DNA of 64,000 bases from Ciona savignyi (lineage: Eukaryota > Chordata > Ascidiacea > Phlebobranchia > Cionidae): contig CH003179.1 of the NCBI GenBank assembly GCA_000149265.1, forward strand, positions 257,391 to 321,390, in the 5' to 3' direction. The number at the start of each line of letters is the position of its first letter. Position 1 is the first letter of the stretch. The translations under genes and the position numbers were made by a program. The notes under the pieces were generated by a model. It saw nothing but the letters and a program-made list of their open reading frames with translations, made no database searches and was not told the origin of the DNA. This document shows positions 24,860 to 38,100 of the stretch, in pieces.

Positions 24860-26840
24860 CTGCGATAAAAGTGTGTGTGTTTCTGTAAAATGTTCACTTC
24901 ACTCTTAGATTTTGTTACAATGTGGGTGATTAGTAAGGGGGGTTTATTTGCTCGACCCAACTATTATCTCACAATCCTTATCTACGATCCCATCCTGTTT
25001 TAAACTCTACAAAAATTTCAACTGCAAATACATTTTACGTAGAACGCTAAATATGTTAAGACCATATAATAACGTTTGATATTTTAATTACTAGATTTCG
25101 GAAGGAATTTAAGAAACTTTGTTGTTGTTTAAAGTTACTTCAGCCAAAAGTAAATTTAGGTTGGTTCTATAAATTTGTAGTACGTTTCGTTGGTATCGTT
25201 GTTCGTATGCTAAATATATAATGTGAAAAATAGCTTTGCTTGGAGCCGATATGTATGTGTTGTTACTGAACGCAAAATACCTGCAATGCAGCTATTAGCA
25301 CCATAACACTCATATCTACGAAACAGTACTTTTTATTTTCAGTGTTTGTTCATATTTACCCAATAAGATAATGAGGTGTGACTGAAGTTTACTGTTTATT
25401 ATACAGTTATAAGTTACCCGAAATAACTCATAATTGGGCAATATTCTTAAGGTGCATCAAGGGGTTACCATCTAAGAGATAACTGTATTAGGTTACCCTG
25501 CTCCAGTCCTATATTTGTGACTACTTAAAAATTTAAACAGTCCTGAACAGCAACCTTAATCTACTCGAATATTTGTGACCAATTTTAAATATAAAGTCAT
25601 GTATAGTAACCTCTACTGACCCTATTTTAGTCGCACTGTAACTATAACCAGTTCTGTAATTTTATCATTTATTACTTTTCCACGGGGAGTTTAATTTGAC
25701 GTCCGCTGATTAACAAACTCTCGTTTTGTAGTGAATTTGCATGCGCACACACACACAAGCATGTTTGTTTTGTCTGTGAATGTAAGCAGCCCGCGTGTTA
25801 TATTGTTATTATTGTTAGATTTTATTAACTCCGTTCAGTTTTATTTATTTAACATAACGTTTTAGTAACAAATTTAAAATATCGCAATTGGTTATTTGGT
25901 ACCAATTTAATTTGAAACTTGTAGCTTTAAGAAATCGTTCTGCGAACTACTCAAGCGCAATGGCCCCCGAAGTCACCGTACACGTGCATTTAGACCTGGA
26001 AAGAGAAACTGATGACGGCTTATAAAAAGGTGACGTGAGGTTTGCATGGTCGTGGTGAAAGGAAAATGGTGGGAGGACGATTGCTTCCAGAATTCCAGAT
26101 CCACTCAAGTATCTTGTTGGAACAGTAGCTCAATGTTAGTCCATTGGGCCATCACCCCGAAGGTTGTGGGATCAGAACTATTCACATGCTAGCACAGTGG
26201 CACGGTATATATATGCTATTGGGTCAAAATAGTAATCCTAATTGTAGGATTGCAAGATATCTGCAAAATTAAATATGTTAGCAATTGGTGTTTATTTAAA
26301 GCGAGTCGTTTGTGTATTTGTGGAAGGAACGAGATAATATTTTGATTGGGCTATAACGACGTTTGCGTTTTCTTATGTGGGGGTATAAACATGAGTAGCC
26401 TAATTCTAAACCATGCGTCATGATTATAGACCAGATCAATACAAAGGTTGAACTATAACCTCTATACGTGATGAATTTGTTCGACGATATACCGCCACCT
26501 GGAGGACAAAGTGTTATTTCTACCGGCACCCCTTCTAGTATTCTCTATGTTCCAATTTGTCAAAAGTCGTTATTTTAATAAAAAATTAAACCGACGATGT
26601 TTATTTTTTTAGGCTATTAAATATTGTGAGCATATAAATTTGTTTTCGTTGTTGTTTTCATCCGCATTCAAGTAACAAAATGTGCAAATGGTTTGTTATG
26701 ACGTATCCAGTGTACGTTTGTTGTTACATCACTAGCTTCTCAGCAGCAAAAACGGTCAGTTAGAGCGTCGGCAGCCAAAAAAGTTCGAAACTTGTTTCAG
26801 TGTGTTAAACATAGATATAGCTATCGTTTAAAAAAAGATT
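24860..26840. other. Intergenic AT-rich stretch downstream of the receptor gene
   Basis: No gene or well-preserved element is seen. A (CA)n run lies near 25,745-25,755. A SINE-like string (TGGTGAAAG ... AACTATTCACATG) near 26,050-26,200 is too decayed to call. Confidence 0.4.
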
Positions 26841-27140
26841 AGACCTGGCGAATAGCTTGGTGAGTTAGTGCCTCGGCTTCGTTGAAGAGAGTGCAGCATT
26901 AAACTTGGTCGCTGGTAGGACGGTCGTGGCAATGCACTTAGCGTACACCGCCGGAAGCCTAGGTATGAACTACTACGTTGTCATGTTTGTGTTGTTACAA
27001 GAGAAGGTACACCTCAATCATACACAGCAAGCAAAAATAGCAACGTTATCCTGACGCTGAGTGCGTGGTGATCTGATTCTTGCACGTGTGGTAACTCAAA
27101 AGCGTTTTCCCATTTACAGGGTTAAAGCATACATATCAAT
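26841..27140 (+). repeat. Old SINE copy at the edge of duplication copy A
   Basis: AGACCTGGCGAATAGCTTGG, GGCAATGCACTTAGCGTACA, CAATCATACACAGCAAGC and GGGTTAAAGCATACATATC follow the order of the main SINE. Similarity to copy B begins at its end. Confidence 0.5.
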
Positions 27141-29019
27141 CCTTTTCTAAGTGCCTGGAGATAAAACAAAATCACTGCATAGGAATGGCCACTCTTTTTA
27201 CCATAAGAATAAACGGTCTAATGATACCCATGTTACTTGTCTATCCCAGATCTTCAATGCTTACAGCACAATCGGTCATTCCGTCAAATTTCTTGACCAA
27301 ACCGGAAAATTTATGTGTTAAAACCCCCATGTAAGGCCTCTTTAATGGTTTAAAAGATTCCTTAACACACAGTGTGACAAGAATATAGCAAGCATACCGT
27401 ATTAATAACCAGTCTGAACGCGACTGAACTTGCAACTCTAAACCAGAGATCTCTTGTTCGTTGATCTTTGAAGGTTAAATTGTTTATTTGGGTTGTGCGA
27501 TTTTCTGTTACAATTTTTGACTTAAATACACACGTAATAATAATAATTAAATAACCAGCTTTTAAAGGCTGTCGGTATGAAAAAATTCAATGCTGGCGGT
27601 ATGAAAGGCAATAAAAGCTAACATTTTTTTATAAGTGTAACAAACATCTGTAGTATTTTGTTAAAGTCGTTTGATGCTTGGGTTTTGTTTTGATTGACAA
27701 TCATTGTTTGCCCCTGATGCTAGACCTGTCGATCCCTATATTCCAATGTCGTTTGTTACGTCATCAAGTACTTAATTTAGCATATTGCCTCGTGTTATTT
27801 TTTTTAATATCGAAGTACCGAAAGTTTAACTGAAATTATTGGTACTAAAGCTGATTGATTTAATTTACTAATTCGACATAATTGCAGTGATAATCAGTTG
27901 GTAAGCAGCGTTTCGTAACTTCTACGGTTCTTTTATATTTCTGAGGCTGTTTTGGACGTATTTAAAAGAGTTGATACGAAAGCAGTGTCAGCTAAATGAT
28001 AGTTTAAAGCTTAATATGGACTAGGAGGGTTTGCAACTAACAGAATCGAGTTACACACAAGCCACAAAGACAAATATTTTTGTATCGCGAGCACGTTCAT
28101 ACCGGTAAGTTCTAAGAGAGTCTATAGGTCTGACGCATTTTTACGTGTAAGCTTGATGCGTCCTTTACACAGCATTGCATCGGAACTGAACAAGATAGCG
28201 GATACGTGTTGAATATATATTATATAACATACTTTACATACACAATTAGTCTTTTACCGAACAAAAGCACGATAAAATAAAGCCAATAAAGGTGATAGAG
28301 AATGTATCACTTACTGAAATCAATTATATAAAAGTAAAATACATGTTAATGGTATTCTGTATAAATAAATGCATACCACGCAAGATGAATTTCAGTGACA
28401 CTCTGTATTATAAATATTTATTTGACAAAACAAAATGTTAAGCATAGTCTATATAAATGGGAACTGTTTTGACATTTTAAAATTCCTTTAATCTTGCTGA
28501 ACAGAATGTATTCGAAATTAAACTTTTATATAATATTGTAACATATGGTGACATTTGTGCACAATCCATTTGAATATCTTTGGTGTTGTGTCGCCTTTTA
28601 GCCAAAAAGGTGACAGATCGAAACCAGCCGTAGGAAGCGCTTGTTTCCAACAAAACATAAACGCCATAGACTGTGTGATTAAGTTTAACTGGGTAACGCC
28701 AAGCCGTACGGGTGAAAACAACTTATGTATGCGCTATGAAATGACGTTCATATTTTTTTTCCGAAGTGAAAACGCAATTGAAGCGATGATAAGGGCATTC
28801 GTCCAAAACTACTAATGTACCGTTTCACAATATATTACATGCAACATAGCCGTTATTTGAGAGTTTGTTCACACATCAAGGTATATTTAATACACATGTT
28901 AATCAGTTCGTTAACCTTCCGATTAACGCTTTCCTATTAGGCATACCGACCAAACATTATATGTAATTGCATAAGATACCTTCCAGTTACCATAAATGTA
29001 TCAATGTTTGCATACCGTC

Positions 29020-29115
29020 ACAGCCCCACAAACCCCGTTTTCCGTGTTCCTGTGCCGTATTTTTTTTTATTTGTCATTAATTAATTCCGGGGAAAAAATA
29101 AATAAACTAAACTAA
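29020..29115 (+). mobile_element. LINE 3' tail fragment shared by both duplicates
   Basis: CCCACAAACCCCGTTTTCCG followed by a T-rich run and AAATAAATAAACTAAACTAA has the same 3' end as the longer LINE fragment at 42,477-44,038. The same piece is at 55,178-55,270, so it predates the duplication. Confidence 0.5.
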
Positions 29116-29168
29116 TGGTCGGTACTGTGCAAAAGAGAAAAATGATGAATTATTTCTCCATAGCATGC

Positions 29169-32100
29169 TTACACTATAAACTTAGTTGGATTATACTTAG
29201 TTGTACATCCAATAATAAATTGCCGGGCTGTTTTATATATAACGCCAAGCTCAGGCGCTACAGCCGACACAAACGGCGTTTCGTGACCGTAGTTTAGACT
29301 TTCATAACTCTTCTTGATATCTTCAAGCAAAGGCAACCAAGATTTTCCTCCAAGGTCAAATGAGTCGTATTTATATCCAAACAATTCTTGGTAGTAGTAT
29401 GAGTTACGAATCGTCCATGAACCCTTGTTTAAAGTGACATAACTCGGGTTCATTGAGGCATTACAGAAGGGGGACATCGGCCAATCAAATGATCCAGATA
29501 TATCAGGACGTTTTGTGAAGTTATACGTTGCGTCATCCTGATGAAGAAATCATGAATTAGTGACATTTTTAGCGAATGGGATTTGAGGTCGATGTGATAA
29601 GTCAGAGGTCGGCAACATTTTGTTCTTAAGAGCGTCATTAACCGATATTTCACAAAATACACTCAACGGACATCTCTTAAACCCAGTGGATATTATTGGG
29701 TTTTACTAAAGCTGAATACATCACATATGTAAAACACGCTGCAATTGCTCCAGTAACCCAACGGTCGGCGCTAATTAAAACTAAAGATTACCGTGCGAAA
29801 AATGCTCGTCTTCGTTTTTCCATTCGGAGAAATAAAATATGTTATTCTACTTCATATCCGCAGTCAAATTGTCCAAGCTATTGTATTTAAGAGTTTAAAA
29901 ATTAAACAGTGTTGGACTCATTGTCCACGCGGGGGATTGAAAGGCAATGTAAAACTGATAATCGTCAGAACACTTTTAACAGAAAAAAAACAGAAAGACA
30001 ACATAGATAACATAGCATTGTTGTTACACTCAAACAAAAAAAAACAAACAGAAAAGAACAAACAGAAATGATCCGCAAACAGAAAGTTAGCATTGTTGTT
30101 ACACTGTGTTGTGCATGGTTTACACATTGGTACCGTGTTGTTACACATTGGTACCGTGTGTTAAGTCCATTAATCCAGTAGACTAAATCAAGCAAATAGC
30201 GGCTGATTTTGAGCCATACAATATTTCGACTGTCGGCGAAGCGTTACCATATCAGCGGCAAGACACAAACAAGTGATAACTTCACATCTTTAATTTGCAC
30301 AACGACCAAACCTTGTAGCCCTGCAGGAAACTTTCCTTTGTCCAATCTTGTTGTCTCAGCAACTCCCTTGTATGTCGATACAGCGCAAGTACCCTGTCAA
30401 CCTGACTGTGGTGTAGAAAGAACATTGGATCGAAGGCAGCGAAATCGGTGTCTATCATACTGTACAAGCAGTCTTTCTTTGTTACGTTTGACTCTTTTTT
30501 CGCAACACACATGCAGTTGTGAATCTGAATCATATGTTTGTTATGTCAGCGTAATGCAACCTCACATAGAATCGATTTAAATATTTAGTTAAAACTAATG
30601 GATTTAGAATTTTATTAGATGTCAAGTTTAGATGCCGCAACTTTTTGTGTGAATGTTGTGATGTTTAACGACCAGGTCATTTTTCCCTTAAGCCATGGGT
30701 ATTCACTAACCTGTTTCACTACTGTAGTTTTGCCGTTTTATACTGACTACTTAACTTTAAATAATTGCGCCATTTTACTTAAATGTAAAAAAGTAGCAAA
30801 ACGAAACTAGGTCGTAAACACCTTGTACAACTATAATATGATTCAAATATCCAGTAAACACTTTACAGATCATGCATTGTATTTAGTCTTGCTTATGACC
30901 CATATTACGTTATATCTTATGCACTATCTTATGTTGATTAAAAAATCTGTAATTAAATCCTGAAGAAAAAATAACTATAGTGAAACAGCTTACCTGGTCG
31001 TGGGACCTAACTTCAGTTTTGTCAAACTTCTCAAATGTCGGCATTATCAAGGCTTCAATTATATTCTTGGTCATCAGTATTTGCTTTCTGTAGCCCTTTG
31101 GTTTCACAGCACGGTAATTATATCTACGTAAGGTATGATATTAATATTTATCTCACGATTTTTTTGTTTTCCGTTCTGAATGGGTATAAAAGGGCAGTTC
31201 TCGTTAAACCTTAAAAGTTGTATAGCATTTTTATTGGTTATTGTATATCGAGTACGCTGTATATTTTTATTGGTTATTCCATATTTAGTACGCTGAGTAT
31301 TATTGAATACCTCAAGCGAATACTGGTTAACACTTGTCTTAGTTTTTATTAACATTTTTTATTTTATTAAAACTCTTTATTGAGTATTGTACATAGTTGA
31401 CGGCGTTTTAAATAATGTGTTTCAGCAAGAAGAAACAAAAGGAATCCTGAGTTATTATTACGAATAATATAATAAAAAAAGAAAATGTTCAATCGAGTTA
31501 AATCGTGTGGTGTTAGCTAGTATTGATTGGATTTACAACGGATAACATGGATTTTAAAAAAGTGTTGGTTTACTCTTGGTTAAAACTCTCTAGTTTAAAA
31601 AGTATACTGTTTTATCTTGCATATCTAGATCGTAGGCCTACTAAATATATATATATATAATGCGCGGAATGTTTAAGCCGATTATAACATGTTTATTTCT
31701 GTGGACGATTTTAGTTCACTAAGTTACCAAATAATTTTTTCTTGTGTACAGTTAAAACTTAATTGAGAAGTAAAAATTTTACTTTAATTTAAAAAATCGT
31801 CTTCGCCTGTCATGCGCTCGACATAAAATTTACTTACACAATTTTATCCTTTAAACCTTAAATTTTAGGTTTTTACATATATTAGTCAAGTTAGTTTCTA
31901 CATTTAAAAGCTTATTTCAACTTGTAAGCTCCTTGTAGAAGTTCTCGGACATACAAAACACCCCTGTCAAAGCGTTTGACAAATAAAAATAAAAAATCGG
32001 ACAAAGACAATATGTGTCCCTTTTATATATGAAAATAGGGTAAAGGTTATATAGTGACAACAATAACCATAAAGTTGGTTAAAAACTCACAAAGTTTTAT

Positions 32101-35100
32101 TGTGAACTGGGGCATGGCTTGGTATGTAAGTCCTGAAGAACGGATTAGTAACATATTTCTTTAATACTGGATCAAGAATGGTCCGGTTCTTGACCAATTC
32201 TGGAATATCTTTGTAGTGGGGATCCAACCAATCCCAATATGGTATGCCAAGGGTCTTATTTTTCATGTGGCGAGATATTCCTAGCATAAAAGTTTTTAAA
32301 AATGAGGTATATCACAATAAATTACTCCATGGTAATTGTTGAAAAAAGATTGGAACATTGCACCATAGGTTGGGTAAGCCCGTACTATGGGGAAGTGAAG
32401 CAATAATCTGCCGCTGTTCGATAATTCATAGTCATTACAATCTTTGTAATCTATACGTATTCTATGATAAAACGCTGTCTCAATACAGGCCTGTTGAGGT
32501 GTAAGAGATATTTTTTAAACTTATGGTAAAACAAAAGGTTGTTATGTATGTCCAAAGTCCTGTAATATGCATTTGACATATCCACTAACACATTTTGCGA
32601 CATACGAACCCATTTCCAGTTGCACCACCATCAGCCGGTGCCATGCCAGAAACATCGGGTGATGGTGCCAGCTGCAGTGTCCGTTCTTGTGTCCTTTGAT
32701 ACCATGGCTGTACCATGGACACCTGTACGGCCACCCGTGCCACTTGACCAAGCTCTGTAAGTGAAGAGGTATGTCAAAACCTAGTTACCTTTTTTAATTA
32801 AACTAATAGTCCGAACTGATTGCTACCGACTTTAAGGGAATACACTCCTTCGATATTTCACCGACCCATAAGAATAGCTTTCGCTTTAACTGTAATTCCA
32901 CTTTATACAACACGAACATTTACGTAATAACGATGTCTATGGCGTACAACTAATTAAATTGATTTCTATGCGTGATCCATCTGTAATGTTGTAAGCAAAA
33001 TTCTGTTAGGGGCCATTTGTTCACATCGCAAAATCTTAGCCTAAATTTTTAAAAAAGCTGCCTTTTGTAAGGATTAAGTAATGGCGCTTTTCGTGAGATC
33101 ATTTTGTATTGAGAGATAGGGAGACTTGTTGCACGCGTCCTATATAAGAAACATTATAATAGAAATAACGTACCCACTGTTGTATTTCCGAAGCTCTTAC
33201 AGTATGTTATACGTATTGTTGGTGTAATTTAAAAAAAGCATTGTCATTTTGGATCAAAACATTCGTTACGTGCCTTACCCATAGAATAGGGCGGAGAAAC
33301 CAGCATTTGGTTTCAATCCCGCAATCTCGCTGGCTAACTTACCATGAAGCCAAAAAGGGAATTGTCGTTTTTGAACTTGGTGAACCCTTGGATGAAGTCA
33401 TGCAAGTCTTCTTTGGAGAGTGATCGAATGTTTTTACGAATGCGAAAAGCTGTAAATGTTGATAGATGAATGATAATCAATCAGTACTGACAGTGCAAGG
33501 AAAAGTATATAGTCTGTGCGAATCCTACTTCCCACAAGAATTGGTTTGCTGTGGGTTCTACTGTTAATGGCCGTAAGGTACCGATAGACAGGAATTTCGA
33601 TATAAAATATAACTTAGTTACAAGATTCGAAACTTAGCAAGTGAAAATCGGTGAAGCAACTTCCTATCCTTTGTAGGAAGCTGTTGTAGGCCCCTTGCCT
33701 ATTGTAGTAGATTGTTCCTGTATGTCCCAGGTAAGCCAGTTACAACACCTGATGCGATTTGCTAAATCCTACGCGCTGTCTCGACTCTCAAAGGTGCGTT
33801 AATTAATTGAGGCTTTTAGAGTAAACGACCTCGACTTTACTACTGTCTGCTGTGGTTTGCCGATCAAAGCTTCATTAGTTTTATAACTCCCCACCGGTTG
33901 GTCTGGTGGTTTAGTGTGACGCCTTCAATTGAAAGGTTAAGGGTTCAAAAAGGTCGCTAGCTAGCCGGTTGTGTCCTTGGGCAAGGCACTTAACAACACA
34001 CTGCAATAGCTCCGTCAACCCGACGGTGGGCGCGAGGCGATCTGACGATTGCTAGTATGTTAGTTTTCCCATTCACGGGGATAAATATGAATTACCTATC
34101 TATGTTATCCATCAATTGTATTGAGCAATTAAGGCGATTAACTTAGTAGATTATCAGTTACGAGTTAAATTATTAGATCTTTCTACGATATAGATTTCGG
34201 GTAATCGTCACATACAAGATGTTTTTAATGCGTTAGGAGCTCTCTCTTTTCTTCAAGCCAAAGTGAAATAAACTTTTTAGCCAAAGTATTCGACAGCTGC
34301 GGTAATAATCGTAAACCTAACAATAATAGTTCAGTGATGAAGCAATGTCAGCGCAAATGCCTGTTGCCGCGATCATAAATCTTAGGTAAACACATGAGGT
34401 CGCTACACCTCAATAAAAGATGGGCTGTCGGACATGCTTAGCTAAGTGCCCTTCCCAAGAAAATAATTTACTAGATAACAATGAGTTTCATACAATTTCG
34501 TGAAAAGACGACGAACTAAAGAATTTTGTTCGGCCAAAAACAAAGTAGTAGAGCGATTGTGTTATATCGACTATTGTTCGCACCCTTACCAGCGAATAAA
34601 AATTTGTAATTCCTGATCGTACACCTTAAAGCCACATTAAAACGCAAAAAATGACCCAAATACTTTTTAAACGTTTCAGGCCTGAAATATTTTAATGCAT
34701 AAAAATATTTGAATTAAACAAAAACCGGCAACAACAATGTTAAAAACTTACGTCTAAGGACTTCTGAGCAGGATCTTGATTGGCTTCCGGCTCCTATACA
34801 TCGGTTGTTGGCTGGCCTGCCTAGCCTTGTCTTACAAAGTCGTTCTCTGTGTTGCACTCCACCCCAGTCCGATTTGATGCATTCACTCCAACTCGACCAT
34901 GCCCCGAATATGGCTGTAAACGTGGAAAATTGGATGAGATTCAATGCAAGTATTCGTTACAGTGCGTGGAAAGATGCATTGCTCAATGACAAAATGGACT
35001 TGAGCAGCTTCTATAGATTCCAACATTTAAGTAATGTTCTGACCCTTAAATAGATCTAACATGTGTAAAGTAAGGAAATATTTGAAAAAAAAATTCGTTA

Positions 35101-38100
35101 ATCACCTTTGACACATGATCGCTCGTTCCTGGCCATGATATACCCGCGCCTGCAAGTACAAGTACAACAGCCCGTCAAAACGTTGTAGACCTTTCCATGT
35201 TGGCAGTTTAAATAGAAACAGGAACTGTCGGCTGTAAATTTAGATCAAAACTAGAAAGTGTTAACCACGTTAACCAACACTATTTTTTGTTACGGTATAT
35301 CTAATACATAATAGATCTAAAACCTCTAAAAGGTTCTATTTATTGTTTTATTCTTGCTATTATAAGGCGTTAAAGACAATCTATTACTGTTTTGTATGCG
35401 ATTAAGTTTTGGGGGATTTATCGGAAATGTTTTTGGTAGGTCAGGGGTCTCTTTTCTTTTTTCCGGATCTTTTTTCTTGACATTGAAATTAACCATTAAT
35501 TTGTGGTAGCTTAACATTTTTTAGATGTTTTATTCACGTGGTTATAGTGTATTCTATTTGCTAATTAATTTTATATTTTAGGGGATTCATGTGGTTGTGG
35601 AGCTCGCTATAGTTAAAGTTTATTTGGTATTGTCGTCGTTAGCTGCTGGGTTGAGGCTTAACCTGACGTTCTAGCGAGCCGCGCTGTGGCCAAGGTTGAC
35701 CTTTAAAACCACTGGACGCTTTAAACCACATAACACTGCCTCCGTCTAATACTCTTGGTTTTGGAATCTAAGTCAAAGTCTCAGCATAAAGTTTATTCTC
35801 CATCTTAAACACACACGTCATACAGTCATAGTATCAGTTTGATAGTTAGTTTCGTTTTCGTTATATCTTTTCTTATCAACCACAATCGGTTATATAGGAC
35901 GTGGATAGAAAAGTGCTCTGGGGCAATACAAAGCCAACAGACAGAACTTTTTAATTGTTCTGTGAAAATTACTCTTAACTGTTTACAAGCGGAGAATAAC
36001 ATGTCAAAAAAACAATAATACACGCGGGAAGCAGCCAATAAAACAATTAAAACACGTATAAGCTGACGTTGTCTTTTCCGTCGTCGAACAGGCGCTATAC
36101 ATATTTTAATATACATAAAAGTATAAACTTGCGGATGCAACAACACTTCCTTTTTTCCACGTTTTTTTTTAACTTTTGAATAATATAAACCAGATCACGT
36201 TGTGCATCCCGGAAGTTCAGGCGAAATGATCGTCAAATTGATCGGTCCACGATTCCACACAGTCTTGAAAATTTGACATGGTAATTTCTGCTAATACTAG
36301 GAACATGGTTGGGCGAAAAAATACAGGGCTAGACAATTGTGCATAACGGTTTGGTGCATTGTATGTGAGTGTGGAAGCGTGATATAAATGTAAAAATATA
36401 GTGAATGTGTCGTCTTATTTCAAGGTAGCAACGCCACGACTTGCATAACATTAGCCCTTTTTAAATATGTGCCAGCAAATTAAAACAAAACCGGAGCGTC
36501 ATGTGGCTCGTGTCAAACGGGGAATAAAAAAACAAAGCGAACAGTCAAACGAAGAAACAAAAAAAAAACGAGTGACCTGTGATATAGGTTTTACGACTCG
36601 AATTAGATAACGAAGATAAACTCGCTCGGGAGTATTTCTAGCAGTAGACACAGGCAATCAAACGTATGCCGTAGAACGTCATTAAACTGTGCGGTGTTTG
36701 TAAAATCCTGTTTTACACCCGAAACATATTCGGAACATCCGACACATTAAGTGAGAGGCGATTAGACAATTAGACATCGCATATTACATGCGGCGCGATT
36801 ACCATAGCTATACAGAAGTATGCTTGCATGGTTCAGTAAGCTGATTGACGTTTGATAGACGTCGTAAGGCGTAGGCCTATACGCCCACCTATTTCCACAG
36901 GCTGAGCGCGAACACTACGGTTGTGGGGCAATTAATAGACTTGGCCCGAGAAGAAACAATAATATGGCGCGGTGAGAACTAGTATAACCGCGAGAACGAC
37001 GCATCGTTTGCGCAAAAGAACAATAAGACGGAGCGATTGATGCCTAGTAGGCTCCATCACTGAACAGACCCATAGACGGACAGTCCAAAATCAATACTCG
37101 TTTGACATATATGCGCGTATTAGACCGAATGAATGCGCGTTGCATGGCATGATTAACTTAGGGTCATGATAGCATAATCGTTAAAGCGTTACTGACCTTG
37201 TCTAAGACGGATTGTATGCAGAATGTGAGAATCTTCGATTGTACGCGTATGGTACAAGAACCGCTGAATAAGCGAGTTTGCTCTTTGTGTTTGTAAGAAG
37301 TCTGTAGAGTGAAACACCGAGATTATACATTCTTGCAATAGCCTATAGTATTATCGAACCAATCCAGAACCACTATAATATTTGCAATTCGTTAAAGATT
37401 AAAAAAACTAAATGGGATAAAAGAATATCTATATAAAACAAAAATAAATAACAATACAATCCTTTTAAACGTTCGTAAAAGTATCGGCGTCATTTCTTCT
37501 TTCGTCGACAGATTTCTTCGACGATGCCTTGAACTTGAGTTGAATAGATAGCGTTGTCTTTTTGAATGGCTGCCAACATCGACCAGCGAAATCGGGGCGT
37601 TTCGTACTTGCTTCTTAAAGTTAATTTGACGTTGCTTCTTAAAACTGGTAGCTGTGTCTTTCAGGTTTCTTGTCGACGTCTCGACTCGATGAAAACTCAC
37701 AGTCCGTGCACAAAGGAGATGACTTGAGACTTGACCAACTCGTCGTTGCGAATAAAATTGAAACTTCGAATTGAAGTTCATGTCGAAAATTGTCCGCTTG
37801 TTTTGGTCGGTTTCTTAAAGTTTTGTTGAAAGCGGTTTCTTCTTAAAACAAGATTGGGTCACACACTCTTCTCGAGAAAGTTGCGCGTTCAAATCACGTC
37901 GGGCTCAACAATGTGGAGCTCGCTATAGTTAAAGTTTATTTGGTATTGTCGTCGTTAGCTGCTGGGTTGAGGCTTAACCTGACGTTCTAGCGAGCCGCGC
38001 TGTGGCCAAGGTTGACCTTTAAAACCACTGGACGCTTTAAACCACATAACACTGCCTCCGTCTAATACTCTTGGTTTTGGAATCTAAGTCAAAGTCTCAG

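Noticed and set aside
30209..30580. Plus-strand open frame of 123 residues
   Set aside because: It is the antisense shadow of the tyrosinase CuB exon (30,524-30,312); the same applies to 58,144-58,386.
31187..31196. TATA-like GGTATAAAAG, also at 58,997
   Set aside because: Both lie inside an intron of the minus-strand tyrosinase genes and have no downstream plus-strand gene.
35826..36146. 106-residue frame in the LTR, repeated at 38,142-38,459
   Set aside because: It lies wholly within the LTR and its duplicate, so it appears twice only because the LTR does; no domain is recognised.
37392..37781. Open frame of 129 residues inside the LTR element as a gag gene
   Set aside because: It is basic and low in recognisable motifs, with no zinc knuckle or capsid-like region. 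The element is better called non-autonomous.
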